Assembly: GCA_018821985.1 (NCBI GenBank) | Contig: JAHJKP010000008.1 | Span: forward strand, 1-64,000 | Direction: 5' to 3' | DNA from: Pseudomonadota bacterium | GTDB taxonomy: Bacteria > Desulfobacterota > Desulfobulbia > Desulfobulbales > Desulfocapsaceae | Length of the DNA stretch: 64,000 nt | Notes under the pieces: model-generated | What the model saw: the letters and a program-made list of their open reading frames with translations, nothing else | Database searches by the model: none | What the model was told of the DNA's origin: nothing | Shown here: in pieces, positions 37,939 through 47,690 of the stretch | How positions within the stretch are numbered: the first letter of the stretch is position 1 | Layout: each line of letters opens with the position of its first letter | Translations under genes and position numbers: made by a program

Positions 37939-38932
37939 ATCCCCGCCAGATACAGGGTACATACGCGAGATGCAGATCGCCAGAGGTATCGGCATACTAC
38001 TGGTAACTCTCGGCCATAGCGAACCGGTAGCCCAGGCTTTCCCTGTCTTTTGGGATATCATCTACAGCTTTCACATGCCGCTCTTCTTTTTCCTGTCGGG
38101 CTTTTTTTCACTTCGACTGGTCAGCAGGCCCTGGCTTCAAGAAATTCTTCCACGAACCACACGTCTCTACCTACCTTACTTTGTCATCAGCCTGTCCTAC
38201 GGTCTGATCAAATTCTTTATACCAGCCCTGAAACGGCCGGTTATTCCCCAAGAACTTCTCAGTCAGATCGTTTTCTATCCATTTGAGAACCCGGCATTGT
38301 TTCTCTGGTTTCTCTATATCCTGTTGCTCATGAAAATGCTCTCCCCGCTCTTTCGCGGCCGGGGTCCTCTCCTGTTTTTACCGATATTCACCATTACTGC
38401 CTGCTGGTACGGCTCAATAGAGTTGTTTGGCATCTCGTCCCTGCTGAAACATCTGCTGTATTATAACTGTGGCCTGTTGCTTGCCGGACGACATACTGTT
38501 TTCTTCAGATGGCTTCGCAACAGAAACCTGGGGCTTGCCGTCATCTTTCTTTTCCCGCTCTTATATTCCTTCAGCACAAAAAGCCATAACGGCCCATTAC
38601 CAGTGGCAACAGCCCTGGCAGGAATCTGGTTAGTCCTGTCGTTTTCTTTTCTTGGAATTCCGGAGCGAATCAGTGGCTGGCTGGAATATTGCGGCAAACT
38701 ATCATTGGAAATCTATCTATTGCAGTACTATTTCATTTTCCCGGTACTGGTTGCGCTCACCCATATTGGCATCGAGCCCCGAGTCATCGTCCTCTTCACT
38801 TTCACAGCAGGGATCTGCGGACCTATTCTTACCAGCCGTCTGCTACTGGAGAAAAGCAAGGTGCTGGCACTGGTGTTGAGCGGCAGAACGAAAAAACCGG
38901 CACGATCGACAAGGAATGAAACAGCCTTATAA
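37928..38932 (+). CDS. Acyltransferase family 3 membrane protein of the exopolysaccharide locus
   Basis: The 334-residue product has about ten membrane helices. It carries the family signatures: an early REMQIARGIGILLVTLGH with its His, and FHMPLFFFLSGFF. It would add acetyl or succinyl groups to sugars. It overlaps the phosphoglycosyltransferase gene by 11 bases and ends 13 bases from a convergent glycosyltransferase gene. Its GC content fits its neighbours, unlike the cassette-borne acyltransferase near the left end. Confidence 0.85.
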   Translation: MSTESPPDTGYIREMQIARGIGILLVTLGHSEPVAQAFPVFWDIIYSFHMPLFFFLSGFFSLRLVSRPWLQEILPRTTRLYLPYFVISLSYGLIKFFIPALKRPVIPQELLSQIVFYPFENPALFLWFLYILLLMKMLSPLFRGRGPLLFLPIFTITACWYGSIELFGISSLLKHLLYYNCGLLLAGRHTVFFRWLRNRNLGLAVIFLFPLLYSFSTKSHNGPLPVATALAGIWLVLSFSFLGIPERISGWLEYCGKLSLEIYLLQYYFIFPVLVALTHIGIEPRVIVLFTFTAGICGPILTSRLLLEKSKVLALVLSGRTKKPARSTRNETAL

Positions 38933-38945
38933 AGAGCCGTCAGGA

Positions 38946-40088
38946 TTAAATAACAGCTTTGATAGCCCCTGAGACCGCCGTCATATAGCGGTCTTCATGG
39001 TAGTATTGCTCGTAACGCTTCCTGCCTTCAATGCCATGAGCGATCACAAGATCAGGTCGTTCAAGATAGGTACGAATAGCCGCCGCCAGAGCCTCAGGGT
39101 CACCTGGACTAAAACGAAATCCTGTTTTTCCGTCCACGACAATATCCACCAGACCGCCATGATCTGCGGCAATGACCGGACGCCCGTGTCCCATGGCCTC
39201 AATGGCCACCAGCCCAAAGGGCTCTGGAAGTAGTGAGGGCACCACGACAACAGAGGACCAGTGATAGAGATCCGTTGGATCTTCCACAAATTCACGAAAC
39301 TCAATACATTCCTCCAGCCCCGATTCTTTGGTCTGCCGAATGACGTCGTCTCTGAAATGATTCTGATCCCAATAGACGCCGCCGACCATGACCACCCGAA
39401 TTTGTTTTTGCAATGACACCTCCATCCGGCTAAGCGCAGTTACCAGCAATCCTTGCCCTTTCCAGCTGTTAAAACGCCCAATCAGCAAAATCCGCAGGGT
39501 ATCATCCACCCGAAGAGGCTCATAATCCCGAATAAGCGTTCCATTGGCAATAACCAGATGGCGGGAATCTTCCAGCACACCAAAGGACTTTCTGGTCGCC
39601 TGGGAATTAAAGATCACCGTGGCGCCGGAAAGCCTTACAATGATCCGCAACACTATTCTGGCAAATCCAACGGGAAGCTCCCGGACATGAAGAATGGCAG
39701 GGATTCTCTTCAGCCTGCAGGCAATGATATAATCTAAAATCACCGTTGTATTAATATAAACCGCATCATAATTGCCTACTACCGTCATCGCCTTTCTGAT
39801 CGCCCCCAGCTGTGCCGGGATATTAAACAGTGCTCCATTTTTGAGAAGCTGTTTACGCAATACGAAAAGTGGGGCGATGATAATCTCATCGATATGGGGC
39901 TTCAGAAGTTCTACCAGCGGACCATGTGTTGCCAACAGTACTGTGATATGACTCTCCGGTACCGACCGGCGGAAACCACGTACCGACCTCTCAAATGATC
40001 TATCGGATCCATAGAGCTCTGCACCTTGATGCACGAACAACACCCGAATACACTTCGAGCTGAAGTCTGTATTCCTATAGGTGCTCAT
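38946..40088 (-). CDS. Glycosyltransferase, GT4 family
   Basis: The 380-residue product is a GT-B enzyme with LLIGRFNSWKGQGLL in the linker and EPFGLVAIEAMGHGRPVIA as the retaining donor-binding motif in the C-terminal half. The start overlaps the stop of the upstream secreted-protein gene by 4 bases. It is the last gene of the long minus-strand arm of the exopolysaccharide locus and is probably transferred in the same transcript. Sugar and acceptor are not predictable. Confidence 0.88.
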   Translation of the reverse strand: MSTYRNTDFSSKCIRVLFVHQGAELYGSDRSFERSVRGFRRSVPESHITVLLATHGPLVELLKPHIDEIIIAPLFVLRKQLLKNGALFNIPAQLGAIRKAMTVVGNYDAVYINTTVILDYIIACRLKRIPAILHVRELPVGFARIVLRIIVRLSGATVIFNSQATRKSFGVLEDSRHLVIANGTLIRDYEPLRVDDTLRILLIGRFNSWKGQGLLVTALSRMEVSLQKQIRVVMVGGVYWDQNHFRDDVIRQTKESGLEECIEFREFVEDPTDLYHWSSVVVVPSLLPEPFGLVAIEAMGHGRPVIAADHGGLVDIVVDGKTGFRFSPGDPEALAAAIRTYLERPDLVIAHGIEGRKRYEQYYHEDRYMTAVSGAIKAVI

Positions 40089-40648
40089 TCATTATCCTTT
40101 GGCATATCCATCACCTTTGGCATGTCCATCACACTTATAGGTTCAAGTTCACTGCCGGGTTCATCGCATTGAATAAGTGGCACGGCCATCCAGAAGCAAT
40201 GACTTTCATTGAGCGGTCGGACCGGCACCCACGTGCTTGTCACCCCCGCGCAATTAAACGGCGGTAGTTCGTATCCCAGGATACGAGAAGGTCCACGCTG
40301 ATTGCTCGATTGTTGGAAGTCACGAGCAATGGTCAGTAGATCATAATCACAAGAAAAAATCGGCGTTCCTTTCTTCAGAGAAATCAGCTTACGATCAATA
40401 ACCATGCGGTAAAACTCTGATTGCAGAGGATCCGGATGCAAATCCTCTGTATGGGTATTTAAAAATTCACCCTGATTCACCAGATCCACATTAGCACCAT
40501 GATGAAAAAGAAAACACCCTCTGGTCACCATATATGGTTGTGCGACGGCAAAGCACTGTTTAGCCGTATAACAGGTTTCAGCCAAGCTATGAGCTGACAA
40601 CAACAGACTGACAAGAAAACAAAGAAAGAATGATATAAAAAAATGCTT
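40085..40648 (-). CDS. Secreted protein of unknown function in the exopolysaccharide operon
   Basis: From ATG 40648 the product is 187 residues: a signal peptide (cleavage near SLA-ET), then a cysteine-containing domain (TCYTAKQCF, RGCFLFHH, FNCAG, SHCFW, IQCDEPG). No family was recognised. Even numbers of cysteines in an exported protein suggest disulfides. The C-terminus contains a short tandem duplication (VMDMPK twice) encoded by an 18-bp direct repeat. An ATG at 40663 would add five residues. It lies between two glycosyltransferase genes, and the downstream one overlaps it by 4 bases. Confidence 0.65.
   Translation of the reverse strand, partial: KHFFISFFLCFLVSLLLSAHSLAETCYTAKQCFAVAQPYMVTRGCFLFHHGANVDLVNQGEFLNTHTEDLHPDPLQSEFYRMVIDRKLISLKKGTPIFSCDYDLLTIARDFQQSSNQRGPSRILGYELPPFNCAGVTSTWVPVRPLNESHCFWMAVPLIQCDEPGSELEPISVMDMPKVMDMPKDNE
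40097..40132. repeat. 18-bp tandem repeat at the 3' end of the secreted-protein gene
   Basis: Two adjacent 18-base units (40097-40114 and 40115-40132) differ at one base. Being a multiple of three, the duplication adds six residues without a frameshift. It could vary in copy number by slippage. Confidence 0.7.
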
Positions 40649-40681
40649 CATTGTGGTCATCACGGAAAAGTAGCGGTGTAT

Positions 40682-41662
40682 TTAATTCGAAAAATACCCT
40701 TTCAGGAACAGATACTTGTACATTTTTTGATACAAGAACACACTAAGCCGTTCATTGCGGCTTTCAAAAAATCTGCCCGTCCAGCGAATCAAGGGAAAAC
40801 TCAGGTCATTGACCACGAACCGGCGGAAACATTCCTTAATATTTGCCATGGAAAAGGGACGGTCACGATCCAAGAGAAAATTCATGCGCCGATTCAACTC
40901 CCTGGCTTCTTCTGGATCGCAGAGACTGGTCCATACAGCAAATCGTTTACCGTAATCAAGAACTTTGTTGATATATTCATCAGGGCTACGGAAATGATAA
41001 TGAAAGGCACGAATCGCGGGATTATGCACCAGTTTCATCCCCTTTTTTGCCAACCGCTGTGCCAATTCAGTATCTTCAAAACCGGCCAGCTCGGCATCCT
41101 CATCCTGCTGACGCCTGAAACTGCCGTCGTCAAAACGAATCTTGTCTATAAAACGCCGTTTCAGAGATACATTGAGGGTGCTGAAATGGAGCCAGTCATA
41201 AGGATCGTCATTAACACATTGAGTGGCACTCATGGATTGCACGACATTCCCCAGATACATCAGCGGTGTTATCTCCAAGTCTTCAGGCATAGCTGCCGCG
41301 CCCAGGACCACGTAATAATCTTCCGCATAACGTTCATGGCTTTCCAGATGTCCGCACAGGTAGTTATCACAAGGAATGGTATCCCCATCGGAAAAAATAA
41401 CAATTTCACCGCAGGCGCGATCCAGTCCGCGGTTCCTGGTCAAGGCGCGACCGCTGTTCACTGGATTCTGCAGGAAAATAACCTGCGGAGCCCCAGCCTC
41501 CTTGCTGATTTCTGCCGCCGTATTGTCGGTGGAGCAGTCATCGATGATGATAATCTCATAGTCCTCGACCGGAACCGCTTGTTTACAAAAAGCCCGCAGG
41601 GTGCGGCCGATTGTCTTTCCTGTATTATAGCAGGGTATGATAATAGAAGCTTTTTTGGTCAT
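40682..41662 (-). CDS. Glycosyltransferase, GT2 family
   Basis: From ATG 41662, which overlaps the flippase stop as ATGA, the product is 326 residues. It has a GT-A fold: ASIIIPCYNTGKTI start, IIDDCSTDNT, the SDGDT metal-binding segment and a downstream ED motif (FEDTELAQRL). It uses a nucleotide sugar to extend the lipid-linked repeat unit. An upstream ATG at 41680 would add six residues. A 19-base gap separates its stop from the region upstream of the secreted unknown protein gene. Confidence 0.88.
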   Translation of the reverse strand: MTKKASIIIPCYNTGKTIGRTLRAFCKQAVPVEDYEIIIIDDCSTDNTAAEISKEAGAPQVIFLQNPVNSGRALTRNRGLDRACGEIVIFSDGDTIPCDNYLCGHLESHERYAEDYYVVLGAAAMPEDLEITPLMYLGNVVQSMSATQCVNDDPYDWLHFSTLNVSLKRRFIDKIRFDDGSFRRQQDEDAELAGFEDTELAQRLAKKGMKLVHNPAIRAFHYHFRSPDEYINKVLDYGKRFAVWTSLCDPEEARELNRRMNFLLDRDRPFSMANIKECFRRFVVNDLSFPLIRWTGRFFESRNERLSVFLYQKMYKYLFLKGYFSN

Positions 41663-43050
41663 CGGGATAGTGTTTTCCAAAACGGGACCTTAAAGAGCAT
41701 CAGCGATCCAGGCCAGGCAACAACCGCCAGCGTCAGGCGCCAAGGGAGAGTCAAGCTCGCTGAAACATGAACAACAACAAAGATCAGCAGGCAGGCCGCC
41801 CCTATACGCCACCATATCTGTAAACTGAATATATTTCCAATAGATTTAATAATATACAAGAATGAAACCAGGACGAATATACACTCAACCAGAAGCGTCG
41901 TCCAGGCAGAACCGTAAAAGCTGAAGATGGGAATAAAAAAGTAATTGAGAACCACATTCAATATGGCAGTAGCAGCACCAAGCCACATCTGAAAATTGAC
42001 CACTCTGATCGCCACCAGCACCACAAAGTTAAAGAGTGAATAAAATGACAGGACTCCAATCCAGGCCATGATATTAAGTAAGGGTGCCACTTCCCAATAT
42101 GCATGTCCAAAAAGAAGATCGACAAATAGACCGGAAACAAGAGGAACCAGCAGGGCACCAGGAACAATAACGCTGGTCAGCAGTTCCAGAATCCGGCCAT
42201 AACTCCGTCGTAATCCATCCCTTTCACCCTGCGCCAGTTTTGATAAAATCGGCAGCATGGGGGAGGAGAGCATAACGGCAACAATGACCGCCATATCCAG
42301 AAATCGATAGGCACTATTATAGGTTCCGACGGCATAGTCTCCCTTCATCGCTGCCAGCATAAAGGTATCGGCTCTGGTGTGCACAAGGGTAAGGATACCT
42401 GAAATCCCAACGGGAACGGCAATCGATAAAATCTGTTTCTGTATCGTCCACCGCCACCGGAACGACGGTCGCAAAAGAGACAGACTCAGCCAGCCGGCGA
42501 AAAGAGTATAGATGATATTAGCCAGGACATAAATGACGATCAGGTCGAAAAGTGGTCGTTGTAAGAAAAGGATGACAACGGAAAAAAGTGCAAAGACCAC
42601 AGCATATAAAGCCGATCCCCAAAAAGAATACCATGGTCGTCCATAGACCTGAAAAAGCGCGTCAAAAAATCGAGAACCCAAGAAAAAAAGCCCAAGCAAT
42701 CCGACAAGCAGACTGGAGAACAGGTCGGGGCGTACCAGCCAGGCAATTGGAATGGCAGCTACAATCACGATCAGGGTAATCAACAGGCGCAGGATCAAAA
42801 AGTTACCCCAATAGACAGGGGCTTCCTCGACGATCCGGCCGATATCCGCAGCCAGGACACTGGTAGTTCCAAATTCAGCCACCAGGATTGCCAATCCGAG
42901 AAAAACAGTGATATAGGAATACTGGCCGAAGAGTTCAGTTCCAAGCAGGCGCGCCGCCAGGATAAAGACGACAAAGTTTGCCCCCATGGTACAGACCCTT
43001 CCCAAACTTTGGGCCGAGGCATTGGAGATATATTTTTTTTTCAGATCCAT
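41659..43050 (-). CDS. Wzx-type polysaccharide flippase (MOP superfamily)
   Basis: From ATG 43050 the product is 463 residues with 12-14 hydrophobic helices. It starts with the MDLKKKYISNASAQSLGRV pattern and LAARLLGTELFGQYSYITVFLGLA, typical of polysaccharide flippases. It moves the undecaprenyl-linked repeat unit to the periplasmic face for polymerisation. A longer frame running back to 43212 lies inside the neighbouring glycosyltransferase and shows no protein-like features, so it is rejected. Confidence 0.9.
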   Translation of the reverse strand: MDLKKKYISNASAQSLGRVCTMGANFVVFILAARLLGTELFGQYSYITVFLGLAILVAEFGTTSVLAADIGRIVEEAPVYWGNFLILRLLITLIVIVAAIPIAWLVRPDLFSSLLVGLLGLFFLGSRFFDALFQVYGRPWYSFWGSALYAVVFALFSVVILFLQRPLFDLIVIYVLANIIYTLFAGWLSLSLLRPSFRWRWTIQKQILSIAVPVGISGILTLVHTRADTFMLAAMKGDYAVGTYNSAYRFLDMAVIVAVMLSSPMLPILSKLAQGERDGLRRSYGRILELLTSVIVPGALLVPLVSGLFVDLLFGHAYWEVAPLLNIMAWIGVLSFYSLFNFVVLVAIRVVNFQMWLGAATAILNVVLNYFFIPIFSFYGSAWTTLLVECIFVLVSFLYIIKSIGNIFSLQIWWRIGAACLLIFVVVHVSASLTLPWRLTLAVVAWPGSLMLFKVPFWKTLSR

Positions 43051-43060
43051 TGTCACTCGT

Positions 43061-44248
43061 TTATTTGGGTCCAACCAAAGCCTTACCACCGCCTGTAAGT
43101 GTTCGTTCATATACGGCCAGGGTCTGGGCTGCTGTCTGTTGCAGCGAGAAGTGGTGCACCACTCGGGCACGTCCTTGCTCCCGCAGGTAATGGCACATGT
43201 TCCGGTCCACACAGAGTCGACGCAGATGAGCTATCAGGGCCGCTTCATCTCCGACGGAAAACAACAGTCCCGTTTCTCCTTCAGGACTGATTATTTCCGG
43301 AATCCCCCCAACCTTAGTGGCAATCACGGCACATCCCGAGGCCATAGCCTCCAGAATGGTCAAGCCAAAGGCCTCAAACCGGGATGGCAGAACAAAACAG
43401 TCCAAAAACCGGTAAAATTCAGGAATCAATCTTTGAGAAATCGGACCGAGCAAATGAATGTTAGGAGCATCCGCCATTCTTGCAAGTTCCTCGGAAAATC
43501 CGGTATCGGCAGGCCCTGCTAGAAAAAACTCAACCTCTCCTCTCAGTTCACCGGCAATCCGGCAGAGAAGATCGGTACCTTTATTGCGGCTGAGCCTGGC
43601 CACCGTTCCCACCTTCAAACAACCGGCATCATAGGCACATTCCGGGTCAAAGCTGCTGGTCCCTGGAGAGAATCTACCGACATCGACGCCATTGTAAACG
43701 ACATCAATAGCAGTACCCGGCATGACCTTCAAAAGTTCATCCCGGGCAAAGGAAGAGCAGGCAATACAGCAATCTGTATGCCGGAGTATATATTTCCAGC
43801 ATTTTCTGAACAGCGGCGGTGGCCAAGCCCCATGAAAATGCAGGATCTTTTTCATTTCCTCGGGGAGCCATGGAAAGAGTAGACCATCGAGAGGATAATG
43901 GGCCTCCAACAGTTGGACGCCCTCAGCAAACTTTGTAATCTTCCGACAAGAGACGAGTGCGGAGAAGCTTTCAAGATCCATCGGACAAATTTTCCTTCCT
44001 AGCGGGCTCCGGCCCAGCAACCTCCCAAGCTGTGAATGCCGATCCAGCATTGGAAAGTGACAGGCGTCAATAACCCCACTTTGTAACAATTCTCGGAAGT
44101 CTGAGGTAAAATGTTCGGCTGGTCCACCTGTAATCAACCGCAGGTCTGCAACCTTCCCCTTAAGCTGGTTTGCCAGTGTCTGAACATAGGTCTCTGTACC
44201 CCCGTACTGGCAACCCATGCTGGCGGAAAAAAGGGCTAGGGATTTCAT
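43061..44248 (-). CDS. Glycosyltransferase, GT4 family
   Basis: The 395-residue product is a GT-B enzyme. It has an N-terminal YGGTETYVQTLANQL acceptor-side motif, KVGTVARLSRNKGTDLL in the linker, and FEAFGLTILEAMASGCAVIATKVGGIPEII as a strong donor-binding signature (given here in pieces: EAFGLTILEAMASGC and VGGIPEII). It sits between the deacetylase-like protein gene and wzx on the minus strand, with 3- and 10-base gaps. It contributes one sugar linkage to the repeat unit. Confidence 0.9.
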   Translation of the reverse strand: MKSLALFSASMGCQYGGTETYVQTLANQLKGKVADLRLITGGPAEHFTSDFRELLQSGVIDACHFPMLDRHSQLGRLLGRSPLGRKICPMDLESFSALVSCRKITKFAEGVQLLEAHYPLDGLLFPWLPEEMKKILHFHGAWPPPLFRKCWKYILRHTDCCIACSSFARDELLKVMPGTAIDVVYNGVDVGRFSPGTSSFDPECAYDAGCLKVGTVARLSRNKGTDLLCRIAGELRGEVEFFLAGPADTGFSEELARMADAPNIHLLGPISQRLIPEFYRFLDCFVLPSRFEAFGLTILEAMASGCAVIATKVGGIPEIISPEGETGLLFSVGDEAALIAHLRRLCVDRNMCHYLREQGRARVVHHFSLQQTAAQTLAVYERTLTGGGKALVGPK

Positions 44249-44251
44249 TAG

Positions 44252-45118
44252 TTAGGAGTAAAGATGGTTATACAGACTGGAAAAACTGACGATTTCGACA
44301 TCGGGGCGGTCAAGCAGATACGCTACGATATCATGCCATGCGGAGAGGAATTCCTGATTCGGTTCATCCCAGTCCCAGAAATATTCCCAATAGTGACTGA
44401 CTAAAACCAAAACATCGTGGGTTGCAAGAAAATCCACAATCTGCGTCTTCATCATACCGAAATCATTAAACATAGAAAGTATCGGACCGGGATACTCCAG
44501 AAGAAGGAAATCTCCGTCCCGTAAATAGGGCGTACGATTCTGATCATTAAGAAACCTCCTGGCCACGGCCTTGGCTTTACGCGGCCAAGAGACATGACGC
44601 TTGCCAAGACGATGCAGAGAGATTCCTTTAAAATAACATCTCAGAATCCTGAGAGTTTCGGCAGAAAGATCATCCCAAGGTACTACAAAAAAATCACTGG
44701 TCTGACCGAAACACTCTTTCAGGATGGTCCGGCTTGTTTCAATTTTTTCAGTAATCAGTTGCGTCTCTTTAAGCATTCCCTCACGAACACCGTTTATAGT
44801 AATGTGATTATAACCATGCTGTACAATTTCATATCCTGGCCTGCTTCGCAAATAGCGGACGATTTCACAATCAGGAGTCAAGGGGAAAATTTGTGCTTCT
44901 GCCCGCCGATGAGGTGGAAGACAGGGCGAATAATCGAGCCGGAATTGTTCCCAAAATGGCCCATTCAAAACCCCGGCAGGTTGACCGCCACCAATAGCCG
45001 GAACTACACTTAAGCCCACAGATTTTCCGGCTTCCAGCAGTGGTTGATAGAGGAGCTCCAACATCTCAGGTTTGGTAAAAAGGCAGGTATCATCATCTCG
45101 AATCACTACATATTTCAT
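44252..45118 (-). CDS. DUF2334/polysaccharide deacetylase-like protein
   Basis: The 288-residue product starts with YVVIRDDDTCLF, the Asp-rich metal motif of NodB-like deacetylases. It has a HGYNHIT motif mid-protein, matching the His-containing second motif, and FFVVPWDD later. It lacks a signal peptide and membrane helices, so it may act on cytoplasmic lipid-linked or nucleotide sugars. It overlaps the upstream glycosyltransferase by 4 bases. N-deacetylation of an amino sugar in the repeat unit is the likely role, but the enzyme's true substrate is unknown. Confidence 0.75.
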   Translation of the reverse strand: MKYVVIRDDDTCLFTKPEMLELLYQPLLEAGKSVGLSVVPAIGGGQPAGVLNGPFWEQFRLDYSPCLPPHRRAEAQIFPLTPDCEIVRYLRSRPGYEIVQHGYNHITINGVREGMLKETQLITEKIETSRTILKECFGQTSDFFVVPWDDLSAETLRILRCYFKGISLHRLGKRHVSWPRKAKAVARRFLNDQNRTPYLRDGDFLLLEYPGPILSMFNDFGMMKTQIVDFLATHDVLVLVSHYWEYFWDWDEPNQEFLSAWHDIVAYLLDRPDVEIVSFSSLYNHLYS

Positions 45119-46128
45119 CGTTTACCGTCTCCAGTAGAACGGTCGAAGAGACTCCGGATGTTACCAGACAGCAGTCGTCCTGCAGCACGCAGATAAAATC
45201 CGGCCTTAGTTTTTACCGACAAATCATGACTCATCGTACCTGACAGTAAATAGAGCACGGCACGCACAAGAAAAACCAGGGACAAACCCGCACAGGTCAG
45301 ATTACGGATCAGACTTCCGTACCGTTTTTTAAGAAGAAGCCGGTAAGAATCACACGTTGTGAAGAGGGCATGGCCACTCATCCCCTTTTTCCCTCCCCCT
45401 TCGAAATGACAGGTATCACCGACAGCAACATAGGCAACTTTTTGGCCTCGCTCCCGTACCCGCCGACAGAGATCTGAATCTTCACAATACATAAAAATAT
45501 CCCGGTCAAACCCTGAGAGCTCCTTCCATATCCTTCTCCGGATACATAAAAAAGCTCCTGAGACCCAGTCAACCTCCTGGTGAGTCTGCTCGTAAAATTC
45601 CGGCCGTTTTTCATGGATCTGCCAGCCGCTAAACCAAGCGCAGCTACGTGGCAACATCCAGGACAACAAAATGCGGTACGGTGTATGCTCATAACCGACA
45701 GAGGACTGTACTGAGCCATCTGGATTGCGGAGCCGACCACCAACAACAGCAGTATCCGGGTGCGTATCAAGGTAATCAAGAAGTGGCTGAAACGGCTCAA
45801 GCATCTTGGTGTCATTATTCAACAGCAACAGAAACCGGCCACGGGCCTGCTCGGCACCGTAGTTATTTCCTCGGGCAAAACCAAGATTGTCCGGACTGCA
45901 GATTAATTGTACGCCGGGCCACGTTTTCGACAAATAATCCTGACTGCCGTCATCAGAATTGTTATCAACAACAATAATTTCATACCTGCAGGATAGATTC
46001 TGGGACAAGGCACGTAGACACGTTTCCAGAAATGGCTGGCCGTTATAGTTGACGATGATGACAGAGAGCGTTATTTCATCAACCTCACCCTTTATTTTTA
46101 TGGCTGGGGGCCCGCTTACAATTGTCAT
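45115..46128 (-). CDS. Glycosyltransferase, GT2 family (rhamnosyltransferase-like)
   Basis: The 337-residue product has the GT-A core LSVIIVNYNGQPFLETCLRA, VDNNSDDGS, and LLLNNDTKML with the DxD-like NDT. EEVDWVSGAFLCIRR-type spacing and the late MYCEDSDLCRRVRERG motif are as in dTDP-rhamnosyltransferases. Hydrophobic residues near 265-285 suggest membrane association. The start follows the Wzy gene's stop by 5 bases. The sugar assignment is by similarity only. Confidence 0.88.
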   Translation of the reverse strand: MTIVSGPPAIKIKGEVDEITLSVIIVNYNGQPFLETCLRALSQNLSCRYEIIVVDNNSDDGSQDYLSKTWPGVQLICSPDNLGFARGNNYGAEQARGRFLLLLNNDTKMLEPFQPLLDYLDTHPDTAVVGGRLRNPDGSVQSSVGYEHTPYRILLSWMLPRSCAWFSGWQIHEKRPEFYEQTHQEVDWVSGAFLCIRRRIWKELSGFDRDIFMYCEDSDLCRRVRERGQKVAYVAVGDTCHFEGGGKKGMSGHALFTTCDSYRLLLKKRYGSLIRNLTCAGLSLVFLVRAVLYLLSGTMSHDLSVKTKAGFYLRAAGRLLSGNIRSLFDRSTGDGKR

Positions 46129-46133
46129 CTCAT

Positions 46134-47627
46134 CTAGACAGGTGACTTCTGCACAATTCCAGCCGCATTTTCGTTGCGATAAATGATTGAAATAGCCCCG
46201 ATCAGACCTATAAAGGTGTAAAACAACATGGACATATTCATCATGGTTTTAAAACCAGGATCGACCATGGCGTGCACCGCCTGAGCCATAATCCCTGCGG
46301 CTCCACCGGCAAGAATCCCCCGATCCCAGTAATGCACGCGATAAAGGTGGTAAAATGCTGTATACAATACAATTATCAGCATCGACATAAAAGCAATTAT
46401 CCCTACGGTCCCGACTTCGGACCAGATCTGCAGATACATGTTATGCACTACATGGTTTTTACCGACAAACATCCGAGAATAGCCGGTTGTATCAAGTTTT
46501 TTAAAAACACTTGCCATGTTATTCAGTCCGACACCAAACACCGGGAATTGGCGAATAACCGAAAATGCCGCTTCATTAAGCGGTTTCCTGGTATCTGCGG
46601 AGCCATAATCATCATGGGTAAAACGACTGTAAATTACCGGGAAGCTTACAGCAATGATGGCACTGAAGACCAAGAGCGCACACCAGACCCAAATAAAAGT
46701 CGAAAGACGCAGAAAGCGACCACGGAACATGACAAAGAATACCAGTGTAAATGATAGAGGTATAGTCATCCAAGCCCCGCGCGACAGGGTGGTATAAATC
46801 CCGGCACAGCCCATCGTGACAGCAAAAAGATACCAGCATTTGACCAAGAATCGACGTTCAGCAATAAACATGGCAAACATTAGCGGAATAAGCATCTCAA
46901 AAAAGTAGCCGAAGATATTAGGATCTCCGATCGTCCCCGAAGACCGCTTAGCCACAAAGCCGATATCCTGCATCAGAACTTCCTTTTCCCCAAAGACCTG
47001 TAAACCCAGCATATGTCCGGTCTTGAACTGGTAAAGGCCAATACAGGATTCCAGTACCAAATCTATCGACAAGCACAGAAGCAGCACATCGATATACTTT
47101 CGATCCTGAAGGTTCGTGATCACGAACAACAGAAAGAGCAGAGACAAGAGACGGGTAATCTCCAGCAGCGAAAGATCAAGATACTCGGCATCAACTAAAC
47201 TCAGAAACCCGGCAGCAATATAGAGCAGAAAGGCGATGAGAATCTTGCGGTTCATTTGAAAATGATACGTCCCACCATCGCGGAGCTTGGCATCATAGAC
47301 AAAAAAACAGAAAAGGACGAGGAGTGACAAAAGACTGACCGAGATATCTACACTGGTAACCCCGACGTAATCCCGGTAGAAGAAATTATAATCAAGATTA
47401 AAGGCGATACCAAAAGTAAAGGTTGCCACGAACAGACAGATCAGCCGGGTTTTGGTCTGCGTTGAGATGATCAGATAGATATAGGCCGCCGGAGCCAAAA
47501 ATAAAATAGCTCCTATAATACCAAGATAATACTTGGTCGGCAGGGCACTTACCTTGAGTGCAACCACACCCAAAAAGAGGCCAGAGAGTAGATAACGGAT
47601 ATAGCGAAGGAGAATACGTTCATTCAA
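46134..47627 (-). CDS. Wzy-type O-antigen/exopolysaccharide polymerase
   Basis: The product, 497 residues from a TTG at 47627 behind an AAGGAAGGG site, has about 12 membrane helices and a large periplasmic loop. That loop includes GSADTRKPLNEAAFSVIRQFPVFGVGLNN, typical of the O-antigen ligase/polymerase domain (key piece: FPVFGVGLNN). A GTG at 47666 would add 13 residues encoded partly by a run of ten T bases, which makes it less likely. The protein joins repeat units in the periplasm. It is co-transcribed with CpsD-, Wzz- and Wza-like genes. Confidence 0.88.
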   Translation of the reverse strand: MNERILLRYIRYLLSGLFLGVVALKVSALPTKYYLGIIGAILFLAPAAYIYLIISTQTKTRLICLFVATFTFGIAFNLDYNFFYRDYVGVTSVDISVSLLSLLVLFCFFVYDAKLRDGGTYHFQMNRKILIAFLLYIAAGFLSLVDAEYLDLSLLEITRLLSLLFLLFVITNLQDRKYIDVLLLCLSIDLVLESCIGLYQFKTGHMLGLQVFGEKEVLMQDIGFVAKRSSGTIGDPNIFGYFFEMLIPLMFAMFIAERRFLVKCWYLFAVTMGCAGIYTTLSRGAWMTIPLSFTLVFFVMFRGRFLRLSTFIWVWCALLVFSAIIAVSFPVIYSRFTHDDYGSADTRKPLNEAAFSVIRQFPVFGVGLNNMASVFKKLDTTGYSRMFVGKNHVVHNMYLQIWSEVGTVGIIAFMSMLIIVLYTAFYHLYRVHYWDRGILAGGAAGIMAQAVHAMVDPGFKTMMNMSMLFYTFIGLIGAISIIYRNENAAGIVQKSPV

Positions 47628-47690
47628 AGGATTGTCCCTTCCTTTAAAAAAAAAACAGTTTGCCACAACACCCTTTCTGCCGTACTCGTA

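Noticed and set aside
43051-43212. N-terminal extension of the Wzx flippase
   Set aside because: It reads against the glycosyltransferase gene end and contains scattered Cys/Trp residues unlike a flippase N-terminus.
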